This document shows, one piece after another, positions 29,939 to 39,479 of a stretch of DNA of 39,914 bases. The notes below the pieces were generated by a model. The model saw only the letters and a program-made list of their open reading frames with translations. It did no database searches and had not been told where the DNA came from. How positions within the stretch are numbered: the stretch's first letter is position 1; each line of letters starts with the position of its first letter. Source of the stretch: an uncultured Clostridium sp. (GTDB taxonomy: Bacteria > Bacillota > Clostridia > TANB77 > CAG-508). Location: contig CAOKPI010000015.1 in assembly GCA_948470605.1 (NCBI GenBank), positions 1-39,914 on the forward strand, in the 5' to 3' direction. Position numbers and translations under genes: made by a program.

Positions 29939-32842
29939 TTAATCCTTCACAGCATTTACTTGCTCTAAAGTATTTATATTATCAACTGTATTTGTTGCAT
30001 TCATTTGATTCGTATCTTTATCTAACTCTTGTTTCTTCTTATCCTCTTCTTCTTTCACTATTTCTAAAGATGTCACTAAATCTTGTAGTCTTTTTATATC
30101 TTTTCCCATCATCTCCCAATCATTATTTTGATTAGATTCTGTTAAGTTTTTATTTGCCTTGATAATTGCTTCTATCAAACCTTCGATATCATCTGTATTT
30201 TCTACTTCGATATCAACAGCATAGGTAGAAAGTAAATTCTCCAAAGCTTCTGTTAAGGTATCTCCCATTGCCACCTTATTTCCTGAAGCGACGATTACTT
30301 TCTTTAAGATTGGAACTTCGGATTCATTTAACATTGTCTGATAAATAGGCTCTACATATAATACCGTATTGTTAATTGGAACAATAAGCATTTGCTTTGT
30401 TAATTTTGTTCCTGTTGTATTTAAAGCCTCTAATTGAGCTGATATTGCTTCGTCTTCCTCTATTTGTTTATCTAGTTGCATTGGCCCTACCATGTTACTG
30501 TCTGCTGAAAATTTATATAATTTTAATTGATTTGTACTACCATCTGTACTTCCTACTAAATAAGAAATAATATTTTGTTTTTCATCTGGTGTATATATTT
30601 GCACTAGTCCTAACTGTTCTCCGTCCGCTGTTTTTACCATTGTATCATAAGGTTTCATATAGGTTCCTGTTGATTTAGTAGTTCTTACTGTATTGTATTT
30701 AGCAATATCCCACAAATCATCTGCTCGGTATAACACATCTGGTTTTACATTATGGTATATCTTTAGAATGTCAGCTTGCACATTATATAAAAATTTCGGA
30801 TAAACTAGATGTTCTGCTATATCCTCTGGAATTTGTTCATCTAAATCCATAAATAAAGTCTCATATATATTTCTATATGCCATAGCAATTGGGTCTGTTC
30901 TATCAGTTATATAATATGATATGGTTCCATCATAAGCATCTACCATTACTTTTACTGAATTTCTGATATAATTAATATTTTCTTTGATGCCATCATGTTC
31001 AATTGACGTGTATTGTGAATAAGGATAACTACTAGACACGGTATACGCATCTATCATCCATACAATTTTTCCTTCCTTTGTTATCACAGTATAAGGATTT
31101 TCATCATAAATCAAATAGGGTAATGCTTTTTTTACTCTGGCAATCACATCTCTATTGATTAAAATTTTACTATCCTTTGTAATTTCGTTAGAAAATGCTA
31201 GGTTCCAATTACCTTTTGTAATGCCTAAAATCAATCTGTCTACAAATCCTAGTTGTAATCCTGCTTTTCCTTCATAAGTTGAGGTATAATCTATTCCATT
31301 TTCATCTGTATAATCATATTCTTGTTTATTTTTTGCATTGGTTGCAATGATTTCGTCTGTCTCTAATCCAAAATAAATACGTGGCTGTTTTATTTTAATT
31401 TGTTCATCTTTTCCAGATACTTCTTTTTGCACATATTGTACATTTCCTGTTTGCGTACTTTCTGTTGCAGATGCTATAATTTCTCCCATTCCGTGAGTAT
31501 ATTCATAAGTTTTATTATTATAGGTTCTTCCTGAATTGATAATTTCTCTTGGTGCCACATATACCACTTGATTCTTCCCATTTATTTGATATTTTGCTAG
31601 ATTAGCATTTCGATAAGAAAAATATCCTGTGCCTGTTTGGCTATCTTCTAATGTCTTTAATACAGCCTCTTGACTAATAATTGGTATATTGTTAATGACA
31701 TTACTATTTTTCTCAACTTCTTCTCTTGTAATCGTTCCTGAATTTTGTATATTACTTTCCTCTATATTAATTTTGTATGCATTTTTGGTATTATTAATAT
31801 TTTCAGCTATGTATTCTTTTTCTTTGTCTAATTCATTGGAACGAACAAATATTAAATCAAATGCTATCATAACTACAAATAATATAACTAAATAGGCTGG
31901 TATAATAGCTAAATTCTTTAATACTTTATTTGTATTTCCTTCTTTGAAAAATTTTAAGGCTCTATAAGCAAATATAACAATAACAAAAGCAAATAGGATA
32001 TAACCCCATAATTTTATAGTCGCTTCTGTTTTTCCTGCTCCTACAATATCAATGTCATTATGAATGGTTAATAATTTTCCAAACATCATATTTTGTGTGT
32101 TTAAGATTGTCATAACCGCAATGCCAATGATTACTAACAAAATATTTCTGGTTAGTTTTTTCATAAATAAACTTTGCTTTAACATCTTTCCATCAATACC
32201 ATCAAAAAATCGATTAAATACAATCACATAATATAATGCCATATAAATAGATAATCCTACAAATAATAGTGTAAGATACAAAGCAAATGTTTCTATCACT
32301 GGCTTCTGGAACATATAGTAAGCAATATCTAAATTAAAAATAGCATCTTGTATTCCAAAAGAAGTACTGTTAATCACTAGCATGATTTTTTGCATTAATA
32401 CGCCAGATACAATGATACTTACTATTGCTGCTATTACCAAAGCTAATGATTTATTTAATAATTTAGGCATTGGTTTATTTTCTTTTTCAAAAAATGGCTT
32501 CAACCCTTTTTTGATACCTCTATTCGTAAGATATATGACAAAATACAATACCAAAAAATGAATTCCCATAATCGTATATCGATAAAACATATTGGTATAG
32601 AAAATAGAAATATATTGCTCTCCTAATTCTTGATACTCTAAAAAACTACCTCGTAATTGAATATAACTAATACCTGCCAATACTAGCAAAAATAAAATGA
32701 CTAATATCATTCTTGTTTTACTTTTTTCTTTTTTATTCTTGTTTCTTGTTTCTTTTGTATTAGCTGTATCCATTATTGTCTCTTGTTTCTTTTCTGTTTT
32801 TTCTTCTGTTTCCATTTGCTCTACTTGTTTGTTTTCCTCCAC
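29939..32842 (-). CDS. UPF0182 family membrane protein
   Basis: About 967 residues. A Lys/Glu-rich N-terminus is followed by seven or so membrane spans in the first 330 residues (for example ILVILFLLVLAGISYIQL and TIMGIHFLVLYFVIYLTN), then a large extracellular domain with INRDVIARVKKALPYLIYDE, VDAYDGTISYYITDRTDPIA and YRNIYETLFMD typical of UPF0182. The acidic C-terminus is predicted to be flexible. Function is unknown; the genes are widespread in Actinobacteria and Firmicutes. Start is set at a GTG (32842) since GAAGGAGG lies eight bases upstream; the earlier in-frame ATG at 32860 has no site. ftsY is 29 bases upstream. Confidence 0.9.
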   Translation of the reverse strand: MEENKQVEQMETEEKTEKKQETIMDTANTKETRNKNKKEKSKTRMILVILFLLVLAGISYIQLRGSFLEYQELGEQYISIFYTNMFYRYTIMGIHFLVLYFVIYLTNRGIKKGLKPFFEKENKPMPKLLNKSLALVIAAIVSIIVSGVLMQKIMLVINSTSFGIQDAIFNLDIAYYMFQKPVIETFALYLTLLFVGLSIYMALYYVIVFNRFFDGIDGKMLKQSLFMKKLTRNILLVIIGIAVMTILNTQNMMFGKLLTIHNDIDIVGAGKTEATIKLWGYILFAFVIVIFAYRALKFFKEGNTNKVLKNLAIIPAYLVILFVVMIAFDLIFVRSNELDKEKEYIAENINNTKNAYKINIEESNIQNSGTITREEVEKNSNVINNIPIISQEAVLKTLEDSQTGTGYFSYRNANLAKYQINGKNQVVYVAPREIINSGRTYNNKTYEYTHGMGEIIASATESTQTGNVQYVQKEVSGKDEQIKIKQPRIYFGLETDEIIATNAKNKQEYDYTDENGIDYTSTYEGKAGLQLGFVDRLILGITKGNWNLAFSNEITKDSKILINRDVIARVKKALPYLIYDENPYTVITKEGKIVWMIDAYTVSSSYPYSQYTSIEHDGIKENINYIRNSVKVMVDAYDGTISYYITDRTDPIAMAYRNIYETLFMDLDEQIPEDIAEHLVYPKFLYNVQADILKIYHNVKPDVLYRADDLWDIAKYNTVRTTKSTGTYMKPYDTMVKTADGEQLGLVQIYTPDEKQNIISYLVGSTDGSTNQLKLYKFSADSNMVGPMQLDKQIEEDEAISAQLEALNTTGTKLTKQMLIVPINNTVLYVEPIYQTMLNESEVPILKKVIVASGNKVAMGDTLTEALENLLSTYAVDIEVENTDDIEGLIEAIIKANKNLTESNQNNDWEMMGKDIKRLQDLVTSLEIVKEEEDKKKQELDKDTNQMNATNTVDNINTLEQVNAVKD

Positions 32843-32871
32843 AAGATTTTCCTCCTTCATTTTTCTATTGT

Positions 32872-33777
32872 TTATATAATCGCTTTTACAAAATCACTCG
32901 AATCAAAAATTTCCATATCATCTATTTGTTCTCCAATTCCTATAAATTTAACAGGAATTTTATTTTCTTCTACAATTCCAATTACAACCCCACCTTTGGC
33001 TGTTCCATCTAATTTGGTTAATACTAAACCTGTAATATCAGCTTCCTCTTTAAAAGCCTTTACTTGTGAAATTGCATTTTGACCTGTTGTCCCATCAATT
33101 ACTAATAAGACTTCTTTATCTGCTTCTTGCATTTCTTTATTAATTACCTTCTGAATTTTATTCAATTCATCCATTAAATATTTTTTATTATGCAATCTTC
33201 CTGCTGTGTCTACTATCAAAATATCTGCTTCTTTTTCTTTTGTTATTTTAATGGCATCATAAACTACAGATGCTGGGTCTACTCCTTCTTCTCTCTTTAC
33301 TAAATCCGCACCTGCTCTTTTGGCCCATATTTCTAATTGTTCAACAGCAGCAGCTCGAAAAGTATCTGCAGCAGCTACTACTACTTTTTTTCCGTCTTTT
33401 GCTAATCTATTCGCTATCTTTCCTATCGAAGTGGTTTTTCCAACTCCGTTTACTCCAATGACTAGAATAACAGATGGTTTTGTTTCAAGATGTAAATTAA
33501 TGTCTGTTACATCTAATATTTTTTGCATTTCTTCTCGTAAAGCTTGCTTTATTTCTTCCTCTTCTTGGATTTTTTCTTTCTTTAATCTTTCTCTTAAATT
33601 TCCTATTATCTTAATAGATGTATCCATTCCAATGTCAGACATGATTAAAATTTCTTCCAATTCATCCAAAAAGTCTTCATCTACTTTTTGGAAACTTTTG
33701 AATACATGATTTATTTTTTCATCAAATGAGCTTTTTGTTTTGTTCATTCCTTGTTTTAATTTATCAAAAAATCCCAT
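32872..33777 (-). CDS. ftsY: signal recognition particle receptor
   Basis: 301 residues. The N domain (DEDFLDELEEILIMSDIGMD) leads to the G domain with the P-loop VIGVNGVGKTTSIGKIANRL, AADTFRAAAVEQLE, DTAGRLHNKKYLMDEL and TKLDGTAKGG, and the closing GIGEQIDDMEIFD. It lacks the long acidic A domain of proteobacterial FtsY, as is usual in Firmicutes. With Ffh and the 4.5S/6S-type RNA it targets nascent membrane proteins. The 213 bases upstream (33778-33990) show no gene. Confidence 0.97.
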   Translation of the reverse strand: MGFFDKLKQGMNKTKSSFDEKINHVFKSFQKVDEDFLDELEEILIMSDIGMDTSIKIIGNLRERLKKEKIQEEEEIKQALREEMQKILDVTDINLHLETKPSVILVIGVNGVGKTTSIGKIANRLAKDGKKVVVAAADTFRAAAVEQLEIWAKRAGADLVKREEGVDPASVVYDAIKITKEKEADILIVDTAGRLHNKKYLMDELNKIQKVINKEMQEADKEVLLVIDGTTGQNAISQVKAFKEEADITGLVLTKLDGTAKGGVVIGIVEENKIPVKFIGIGEQIDDMEIFDSSDFVKAII

Positions 33778-33990
33778 TGTTTTTTCTCCTTTTTTGTTTT
33801 GCCTTATTATTGTAACATAGGTTCTCTTTTTTTTCCATAGTTTTCAGGGATTTTTTTATTTATTCTATTGAATCAAAATGTTAATTTTCCCTATGTTATT
33901 TTACGATTACATTATAGTCTCTTTCTTAACATTTCAATCATTTCTAACATATAGGATTGTTTAGTAAATGTAACATTTTTAATGTATTTC

Positions 33991-34419
33991 CTAATCCATT
34001 CTCCATAATTGAAACTTACCTGTAATTTCATCTACATCTTTTGTATTTCCATAAATAACTGCACCCAAATATTCCAATCTATCATTTGCTTTTGAATTAA
34101 TAGCTTGTACTAATTCATCATCTGTTCTAGTATCTAACATATCTTTCGGGTAATCTGCAACTAATAAATCAGGATTACTTTTAGCTATATCTATCGTATT
34201 TTTCAATTTTCCTGGTTTTACTTTTGTTATGATAAATGGAAATTTACTAATTCCTAAATGGTCTACTCCCGATTGGTCAACAATAGTTGGTTGTCCCATA
34301 ATTTCAGTATCTGAATATTTACCAATAGATATAGCAAGATGTCCTATCACATTAAGCGCTACTGCTGGTTCAACATTTGATGCAATAATTCCTACAACTT
34401 TTTTATCTTCATAATTCAT
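33991..34419 (-). CDS. DUF2000 family protein
   Basis: 142 residues. KKVVGIIASNVEPAVALNVI, GHLAISIGKYSDTEIMG and FPFIITKVKPGKLK fit the DUF2000 pattern (a small alpha/beta fold, previously seen related to peptidyl-tRNA hydrolase 2 by structure). No activity can be assigned. GGAGGA precedes the ATG. It follows the cysteine-peptidase gene by 16 bases, so both are probably one transcript. Confidence 0.75.
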   Translation of the reverse strand: MNYEDKKVVGIIASNVEPAVALNVIGHLAISIGKYSDTEIMGQPTIVDQSGVDHLGISKFPFIITKVKPGKLKNTIDIAKSNPDLLVADYPKDMLDTRTDDELVQAINSKANDRLEYLGAVIYGNTKDVDEITGKFQLWRMD

Positions 34420-34435
34420 AATTATTTCCTCCTCT

Positions 34436-35020
34436 TTAAACTCTTTTTACAAATAAAAAATTCATTTTATCTCTTCTACCATACATTTCTCTTATTATAT
34501 CAGTATAAGTAAATGGTACAGCAATTTGCTTGTCTCCTACTGCATCTGGATTAATTACATATAAGTTTCCTTTTTCATCTATGTCACTAACTACTAAATA
34601 GTGTCCATTTTTTGAAAATGTGCCTTGAAAATTTTTATCTCCTTCTTCTGGTCCAACTTGTATAATTGCCATATTTCCTTTTTTTAAATTATCAAAAATT
34701 CTATTTTTTTGTACTGTTGGATTATCAAAATCAATCTTTATCCTTTCATACTGTACTTTCATTTTATCAAGTGCGTACAATATTCCATCATTACAAATTC
34801 CACCTTTACTGATATATCGATTGGTGAATTTCCCATCTTCATCTGTCAAGATAATTTCTGCAATGTCCACAGGAGTAACAGTATATCCATAATTAGCCAA
34901 TACAATAGCAACTGAAGTTGGTCCACATCCTTTTCTAGCTATACTCCATTCTCCAAGTTCATCTTGAAATTTACCTAATTCAAAGTCAAGTTGTCTAAAT
35001 CGTATTCTATTTTGATTCAT
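34436..35020 (-). CDS. C39-like papain-fold cysteine peptidase
   Basis: 194 residues from the ATG at 35020, picked for AAAGGA upstream; an in-frame ATG 20 codons earlier lacks a site. ARKGCGPTSVAIVLANYG holds the catalytic Cys in the C39/Peptidase_C39_2 style, NGHYLVVSDIDEKGN the catalytic His, and VINPDAVGDKQ the Asp/Asn. There is no signal peptide, transporter or leader-peptide gene nearby, so it is a soluble stand-alone peptidase or a protein-modification enzyme of unknown substrate. It heads a two-gene unit with DUF2000. Confidence 0.75.
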   Translation of the reverse strand: MNQNRIRFRQLDFELGKFQDELGEWSIARKGCGPTSVAIVLANYGYTVTPVDIAEIILTDEDGKFTNRYISKGGICNDGILYALDKMKVQYERIKIDFDNPTVQKNRIFDNLKKGNMAIIQVGPEEGDKNFQGTFSKNGHYLVVSDIDEKGNLYVINPDAVGDKQIAVPFTYTDIIREMYGRRDKMNFLFVKRV

Positions 35021-35046
35021 TTTTGTTCTTCCTTTCTTTCTAATAT

Positions 35047-35305
35047 TTATTTTGTGATTTTCTTCCAATTTTCTAACCAATCAAGCCCTTTATTTTCTAG
35101 CTCTTGTAATTCTTCTATCTTAAAATATTTTACTTCTTCCACTTCTTCTTTTTGTAATTTGCATTCATTTATATCTACATTTTTTCTAACATAATATACT
35201 GTAAAATATAATTTTTCATTGGTCGCCATGCTCAAAAATCTTAGTTCTTCTTTATTTAAAAGAATGCCTATTTCCATTTTTATCAACTAATTCATGTTTC
35301 TCCAT
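35047..35305 (-). pseudogene. Nudix hydrolase with the Nudix box deleted
   Basis: The start at 35305 reads MEKHELVDKNGN, the normal N-terminus of a group of Nudix hydrolases, but then shifts to a different frame that carries only the C-terminal part: NKEELRFLSMATNEKLYFTV and KLQKEEVEEVKYFKIEELQE. The 60 or so residues between, including the catalytic GX5EX7REUXEEXGU box, are missing. Thus an internal, out-of-frame deletion. The remaining 79-codon frame could be translated but would be inactive. Confidence 0.7.
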
Positions 35306-35334
35306 CAACTATACTCCTTAATTTCTTTCAATTA

Positions 35335-35409
35335 TTATATCTGCACATTTAAATTAGTATAATTCATTCCGTTGTCTATAATTACTTTTGCTACATCTTT
35401 AGGATTCAT
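35335..35409 (-). pseudogene. Panacea/SocA-like antitoxin N-terminal fragment
   Basis: 24 codons starting three bases after the methyltransferase stop: MNPKDVAKVIIDNGMNYTNL then NVQI-stop. It resembles the start of Panacea (SocA/GepA-type, DUF4065) domain proteins, which read like D-V-A-K-Y-I-I...T-N-L-K-L-Q-K-L-L-Y. Frame ends where that motif should begin, so most of the gene is gone. No partner toxin is seen. Assignment rests on a short match and is tentative. Confidence 0.35.
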
Positions 35410-35412
35410 CGT

Positions 35413-37374
35413 TTAATAATTTGTTATTAATACTTCTTTTGTAATTTGATTTTTATCTTTCAAATGATAATTCGAATTACTATAGTTATAGTTTAAGTTA
35501 TGTATGTTATATTGATTTTCTATAGCCCAATCAATTAATATCTCGTTCTTTAGTCCTTTATGCTCTGTAACATTTGAAAGTGCAAATTTTATCCCATGTT
35601 CATTAACTTTATTTAAATACTCTAATAATTCTTTTTCTTTATTTTCATTCCAACCATCGTTTTCATTATAACTTGCATTTCCCAAGTAATATGGTGGATC
35701 AAAATAACAAAAATCATTACTATTTAAAGAATTAAGTTCAAAATTTTTATAATCTGTATTTACAAAAGAAATATTTTTTACTACAAGCTTTCTACAAAAT
35801 TCTAATAAATTTTTTCTAATGGAGTTATTAAAATCTCTCTTTCCAACTGGCATATTATATTCGCCATTACTATTAAATCTAATTTGGTGATTAAATGCAT
35901 AAATTACTAATGTTAAAAACATAAAATCTCTTTCAATAGAGTCTTTCATGTTGTTATAATCTTTTCTCAATTTCAAATAATATTGTTTATTATATTTTCC
36001 TAATCCAGAGGAACTATCTTCTCCATAAAACTCATATCCATTTTTATAGGTATTACTTAAATTATATTTTTCTATAATAGAATCTAATTTATTTACAATT
36101 TCCATATAATCGTAATTCTTAAATAGTTCTAATATTCTAATTAAGTTAGTTTCTTTGTCTATCGCAATTATCTTTTTTGCATTACTATTAACAGCTACAT
36201 TTGCTCCTCCACAAAAGAAATCAACAAAAGTATCTATTTTTTTAGGAAATATATTATCAAATTGAGGTAATAACTTAAATTTTCCACCTGTATAATTTAA
36301 AGGAGATTTTACAAAGTTGTTATTATCTTTTAATTGAATTTTGCTTTCTTCGCAAATTTTCGTTGTTTCACATAAAAATAATCTCTCCTTATGATCAACT
36401 GATACACTTTTTCCTGTTGTAAAATTATTAAATGTTTGTTCAAATACTTGAACTTTTCCTCTTTTTTCTAGTATTTGCTTAATTTGCAAATCTGATATTT
36501 TAGCATTACTACGACTATTAGATTTATCTCCTGTATTATTATAAGAAACTAAAATATATTTGCAGTTACAATTCTTTATTAATTCATCAAATGCTCCAAC
36601 AGCTTTATTCGTACAATATCTACTTTTTAAATTGGTTCTATCCATTTTTTTAGCAACACCATAAACTTTAGGTTTATTCCATACAGCAACATTTTCTAAT
36701 AAATGATATGCATCACAGTATTGTCTGGAATTATATGGTGGGTCTATATATACTAAATCAGCTTTAATACTTTTAATGAATTTATTTGCATCTAAATTAC
36801 TAATATGTGATTTTTTTTCACCTTTTTCAGAAACATCAAGCATATACATAAAAAACTTATCTTCTATATTTTTTATTTTTCTATATGCATCATAATGACC
36901 TACCGTATTTGCTACTCTATCCATTGAATATATAAGACTTGTAATCAATATACATTTTTCTCTTTCATTAATCTCTTGCTTTTTAAATTTATCTTCAATA
37001 TCATCTCTAATAAATCCAATTTTCTTACAGTCTTTACTGCTGAAATATGTATCACTAAAATTTTTTGAAAAATAGTTTTCTTCCTTTATTTCCATATCAT
37101 TATAATCATTAATTATTTTTTCAAGCTTTTTTATATCAGCCTTTGTAGACTCATAAAATGCTTTATAACTATAACAATTTGATTTTAAATAGTCATTAAA
37201 GTAAACTTCTTTACCATTTTTTAAAAATAAGCTACCTACTACACCTGTTCCAGCAAACACATCTACTACTGATTTCACATCCTTACAATGCTCGTTTACA
37301 GTATCTTCTATAAAATTTAATAACTTATACTTACTACCTAAAAATCTTCTATTATTTATCTCTAGTTTTCTCAT
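35413..37374 (-). CDS. two-domain adenine-specific DNA methyltransferase (type IIS, M.FokI/M.AlwI-like)
   Basis: 653 residues with two D12-class (Dam-type) N6-adenine methylase domains in tandem. Domain 1: NRRFLGSKYKLLNF, FxGxG motif DVFAGTGVVG (38-47) and catalytic DPPYN (211-215). Domain 2: NYTGGKFKLLPQF (360-372), DFFCGGANVAVN (385-396) and DPPYY (559-563). Two domains in one chain are typical of enzymes that methylate both strands of an asymmetric site, one strand each. The partner endonuclease of the AlwI family lies directly upstream. AAAGGA precedes the ATG. The site cannot be read from sequence; GGATC is the known site of AlwI itself. Confidence 0.9.
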   Translation of the reverse strand: MRKLEINNRRFLGSKYKLLNFIEDTVNEHCKDVKSVVDVFAGTGVVGSLFLKNGKEVYFNDYLKSNCYSYKAFYESTKADIKKLEKIINDYNDMEIKEENYFSKNFSDTYFSSKDCKKIGFIRDDIEDKFKKQEINEREKCILITSLIYSMDRVANTVGHYDAYRKIKNIEDKFFMYMLDVSEKGEKKSHISNLDANKFIKSIKADLVYIDPPYNSRQYCDAYHLLENVAVWNKPKVYGVAKKMDRTNLKSRYCTNKAVGAFDELIKNCNCKYILVSYNNTGDKSNSRSNAKISDLQIKQILEKRGKVQVFEQTFNNFTTGKSVSVDHKERLFLCETTKICEESKIQLKDNNNFVKSPLNYTGGKFKLLPQFDNIFPKKIDTFVDFFCGGANVAVNSNAKKIIAIDKETNLIRILELFKNYDYMEIVNKLDSIIEKYNLSNTYKNGYEFYGEDSSSGLGKYNKQYYLKLRKDYNNMKDSIERDFMFLTLVIYAFNHQIRFNSNGEYNMPVGKRDFNNSIRKNLLEFCRKLVVKNISFVNTDYKNFELNSLNSNDFCYFDPPYYLGNASYNENDGWNENKEKELLEYLNKVNEHGIKFALSNVTEHKGLKNEILIDWAIENQYNIHNLNYNYSNSNYHLKDKNQITKEVLITNY

Positions 37375-37414
37375 TATATTTTATTTCCTTTCAAGGCATC
37401 TAATGCACACTAAA

Positions 37415-37443
37415 ATTATAGCAATAAAAAAAGAGTTTTTCAA
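37415..37443 (-). promoter_or_regulatory. methyltransferase promoter overlapping the nuclease terminator
   Basis: Minus-strand TTGAAA (37443-37438), 17-base spacer, TATAAT (37420-37415). The -35 box occupies the loop and first arm base pairs of the terminator hairpin of the nuclease gene, so the methylase has its own start. Confidence 0.7.
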
Positions 37444-37450
37444 CTCTTTT
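37426..37450 (-). terminator. terminator of the restriction endonuclease gene
   Basis: AAAAGAGTT/AACTCTTTT (37450-37442 with 37437-37429), loop GAAA, then T's to 37426. It lies immediately after the nuclease stop and separates it from the methylase gene. Confidence 0.8.
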
Positions 37451-37451
37451 C

Positions 37452-39443
37452 CTATAAATTATTAACTTTATTTTTTATCATTTTTTCATACCACTCTAAA
37501 TCGTTGATTTCAGTATCTTTATAAGCATTTTCAAATATTTCATACAGCTTTGCATATTGTACTTTTACATTAATTAATTTTATTATATCGTGGATAGAAA
37601 GAGAAATTATCTTTAATCCTGTCTTTACAGAATTTCTGCTTCTAAATTGATAATTCTTTCTAGATCTAAAATCACTTAATACTTCTTCTTGTAATATATT
37701 TGCCACGAAAACAGCATACGTATTATCATTGTCATTCTCTTGAATTTCTCTCATCAGATGTCTTGATACAGGTTCCATCTCATTTTTTCTTTGAGATGTT
37801 GACTCTGTAAGAGTTACTTCTAACAAAACGTTGTGTTCTGGATATTCGTTGGCTTTGTCATATTTATACACTATGTCAGCTGTACCTCCTGCTGCATGGG
37901 TCTTTGGTAATAAATTTGCATCTAAACTTAATTTCATATACTCTAAAATATTTCCAATTTTATTACTAAATTTATACCACGTTATACCTAAAATATACTC
38001 AAAGATTGTTGGTATGTCTGAGTTCCAATCTGCATATTCATTAATTAGATTTCTATTGTTACTTTCAAAAGCTTTAAACAATTTAATAAGCTGATTTTCA
38101 TTAAATTTATTATCAATTAACTGGTTAAATCTCCTCAATTTTTCATCTTCAATAAATGTCTTAATACTATCCTTGCTTACAACTCTATCTGGATAATCAG
38201 CTTGAATTTGAATTATTACATCATCAACATTTATATCCAGACAATTATATATTTTATTAAATTCTATATCTTCTAAAATGAAATTATTATATTCTTGTTT
38301 GCTTAAAATGGGTGTATTTACTATCTCTTTTGATATATTTAAAAAGAAATATTTAGGAAATACATCTAATTCTATTTTATCATCAAAGATAACAATATCA
38401 GATAATGAAATATATCTTTTATTTAAATCTGCATAATCTTCTAATGTAGCTTTCCATTTTGCAGTATGCATTATCTTAAAAAATTCTATAGCATACTCCT
38501 TCTTTTCCTTAAAATTAAACAAAGGTATTTCTTTAATTTCTTCTAAATATTCTTCTGTTAGCATTCTTGGAGAAAACTTAAGGTAATCCTTCCAGTACTT
38601 AGCTACCTTTGAATTTTTCTTTGTTTGTTCTTTTATAAATACCCTTATTATATCTAATGCTTCTTCATCAAATTCTTTTTGCAATATTTCATATAAATCA
38701 TTAAAAAATTTATACATTGGCTCTACATACTTTGTTCCTTTTCTACCCATATCTATAATAGAAAATTCTTCAATATCGTTTATTCCATTCTCTTTTATAA
38801 ATTCAATAGCTGACTTATAATTAAACATATTATCCATCTTGCTTTGAATAATGTCTTCTATCGTCTTTTTATTATCTCTAAACATTTTTATATTTTCTAA
38901 CATTAAATCTGTATATTCTCTGTTAGTGGCTAATGGCAAAATATAAGTAAATTCGTCTTTTGATAAATATTCTAATTCTGCTAAGAAATATAATAATACC
39001 GCAAATGGCTTTATATTAATTCCATTATCAGTAATTTGAAGTTTTAGTAATTGTTTTAAATATATATAACTATCCTTATTTATGTTGAATATATTGTCTC
39101 CCTTGAAATCATCTTTTTCTACAATATCAATAATTTTTTGTCCAATAGTAGATATATATCTATTATAATCTATTACACCTATTTGAACTAGTCCAGATGT
39201 TTTTTGTCTAGCATCTTTTGATTTATTATTAGCTTCTCCTGTAATAAACTCTTTTTGTAACATTTTATTATAATATTCTTCTTGGATAACATCATTACCA
39301 TTCCAATTTATTTCTGGATTTTCATCCCATAATTCATTTAATATTTGAAGTTGTCTTTCAATTTTAAAATTCAAGTCTTTTACTCTAAAGCTAGTAGTAC
39401 CTAAACTCCAACAATAGCTTTGAAATTTAATATCTTCTAACAT
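37452..39443 (-). CDS. AlwI-family type IIS restriction endonuclease
   Basis: 663 residues from the ATG at 39443 (AAGGAG nine bases upstream; an in-frame ATG 11 codons earlier has no site). The N-terminus WSLGTTSFRVKDLNFKIE and the C-terminal nuclease core HAAGGTADIVYKYD (D523) ... NVLLEVTLTES (E542, Thr in place of Lys) match the AlwI/PleI/MlyI/Nt.BstNBI family. These cut at a fixed distance from an asymmetric site, or nick one strand. The matching two-domain methylase follows downstream. Codon use is AT-rich like the rest. It defends against incoming DNA. Confidence 0.88.
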   Translation of the reverse strand: MLEDIKFQSYCWSLGTTSFRVKDLNFKIERQLQILNELWDENPEINWNGNDVIQEEYYNKMLQKEFITGEANNKSKDARQKTSGLVQIGVIDYNRYISTIGQKIIDIVEKDDFKGDNIFNINKDSYIYLKQLLKLQITDNGINIKPFAVLLYFLAELEYLSKDEFTYILPLATNREYTDLMLENIKMFRDNKKTIEDIIQSKMDNMFNYKSAIEFIKENGINDIEEFSIIDMGRKGTKYVEPMYKFFNDLYEILQKEFDEEALDIIRVFIKEQTKKNSKVAKYWKDYLKFSPRMLTEEYLEEIKEIPLFNFKEKKEYAIEFFKIMHTAKWKATLEDYADLNKRYISLSDIVIFDDKIELDVFPKYFFLNISKEIVNTPILSKQEYNNFILEDIEFNKIYNCLDINVDDVIIQIQADYPDRVVSKDSIKTFIEDEKLRRFNQLIDNKFNENQLIKLFKAFESNNRNLINEYADWNSDIPTIFEYILGITWYKFSNKIGNILEYMKLSLDANLLPKTHAAGGTADIVYKYDKANEYPEHNVLLEVTLTESTSQRKNEMEPVSRHLMREIQENDNDNTYAVFVANILQEEVLSDFRSRKNYQFRSRNSVKTGLKIISLSIHDIIKLINVKVQYAKLYEIFENAYKDTEINDLEWYEKMIKNKVNNL

Positions 39444-39479
39444 AAGGCAACACTCCTTATATTTAACATTTTTCATTCA

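Noticed and set aside
35047..35286. Intact small protein of 79 aa
   Set aside because: Its sequence is the C-terminal part of a Nudix hydrolase; the proper start and catalytic box are separated by a deletion.
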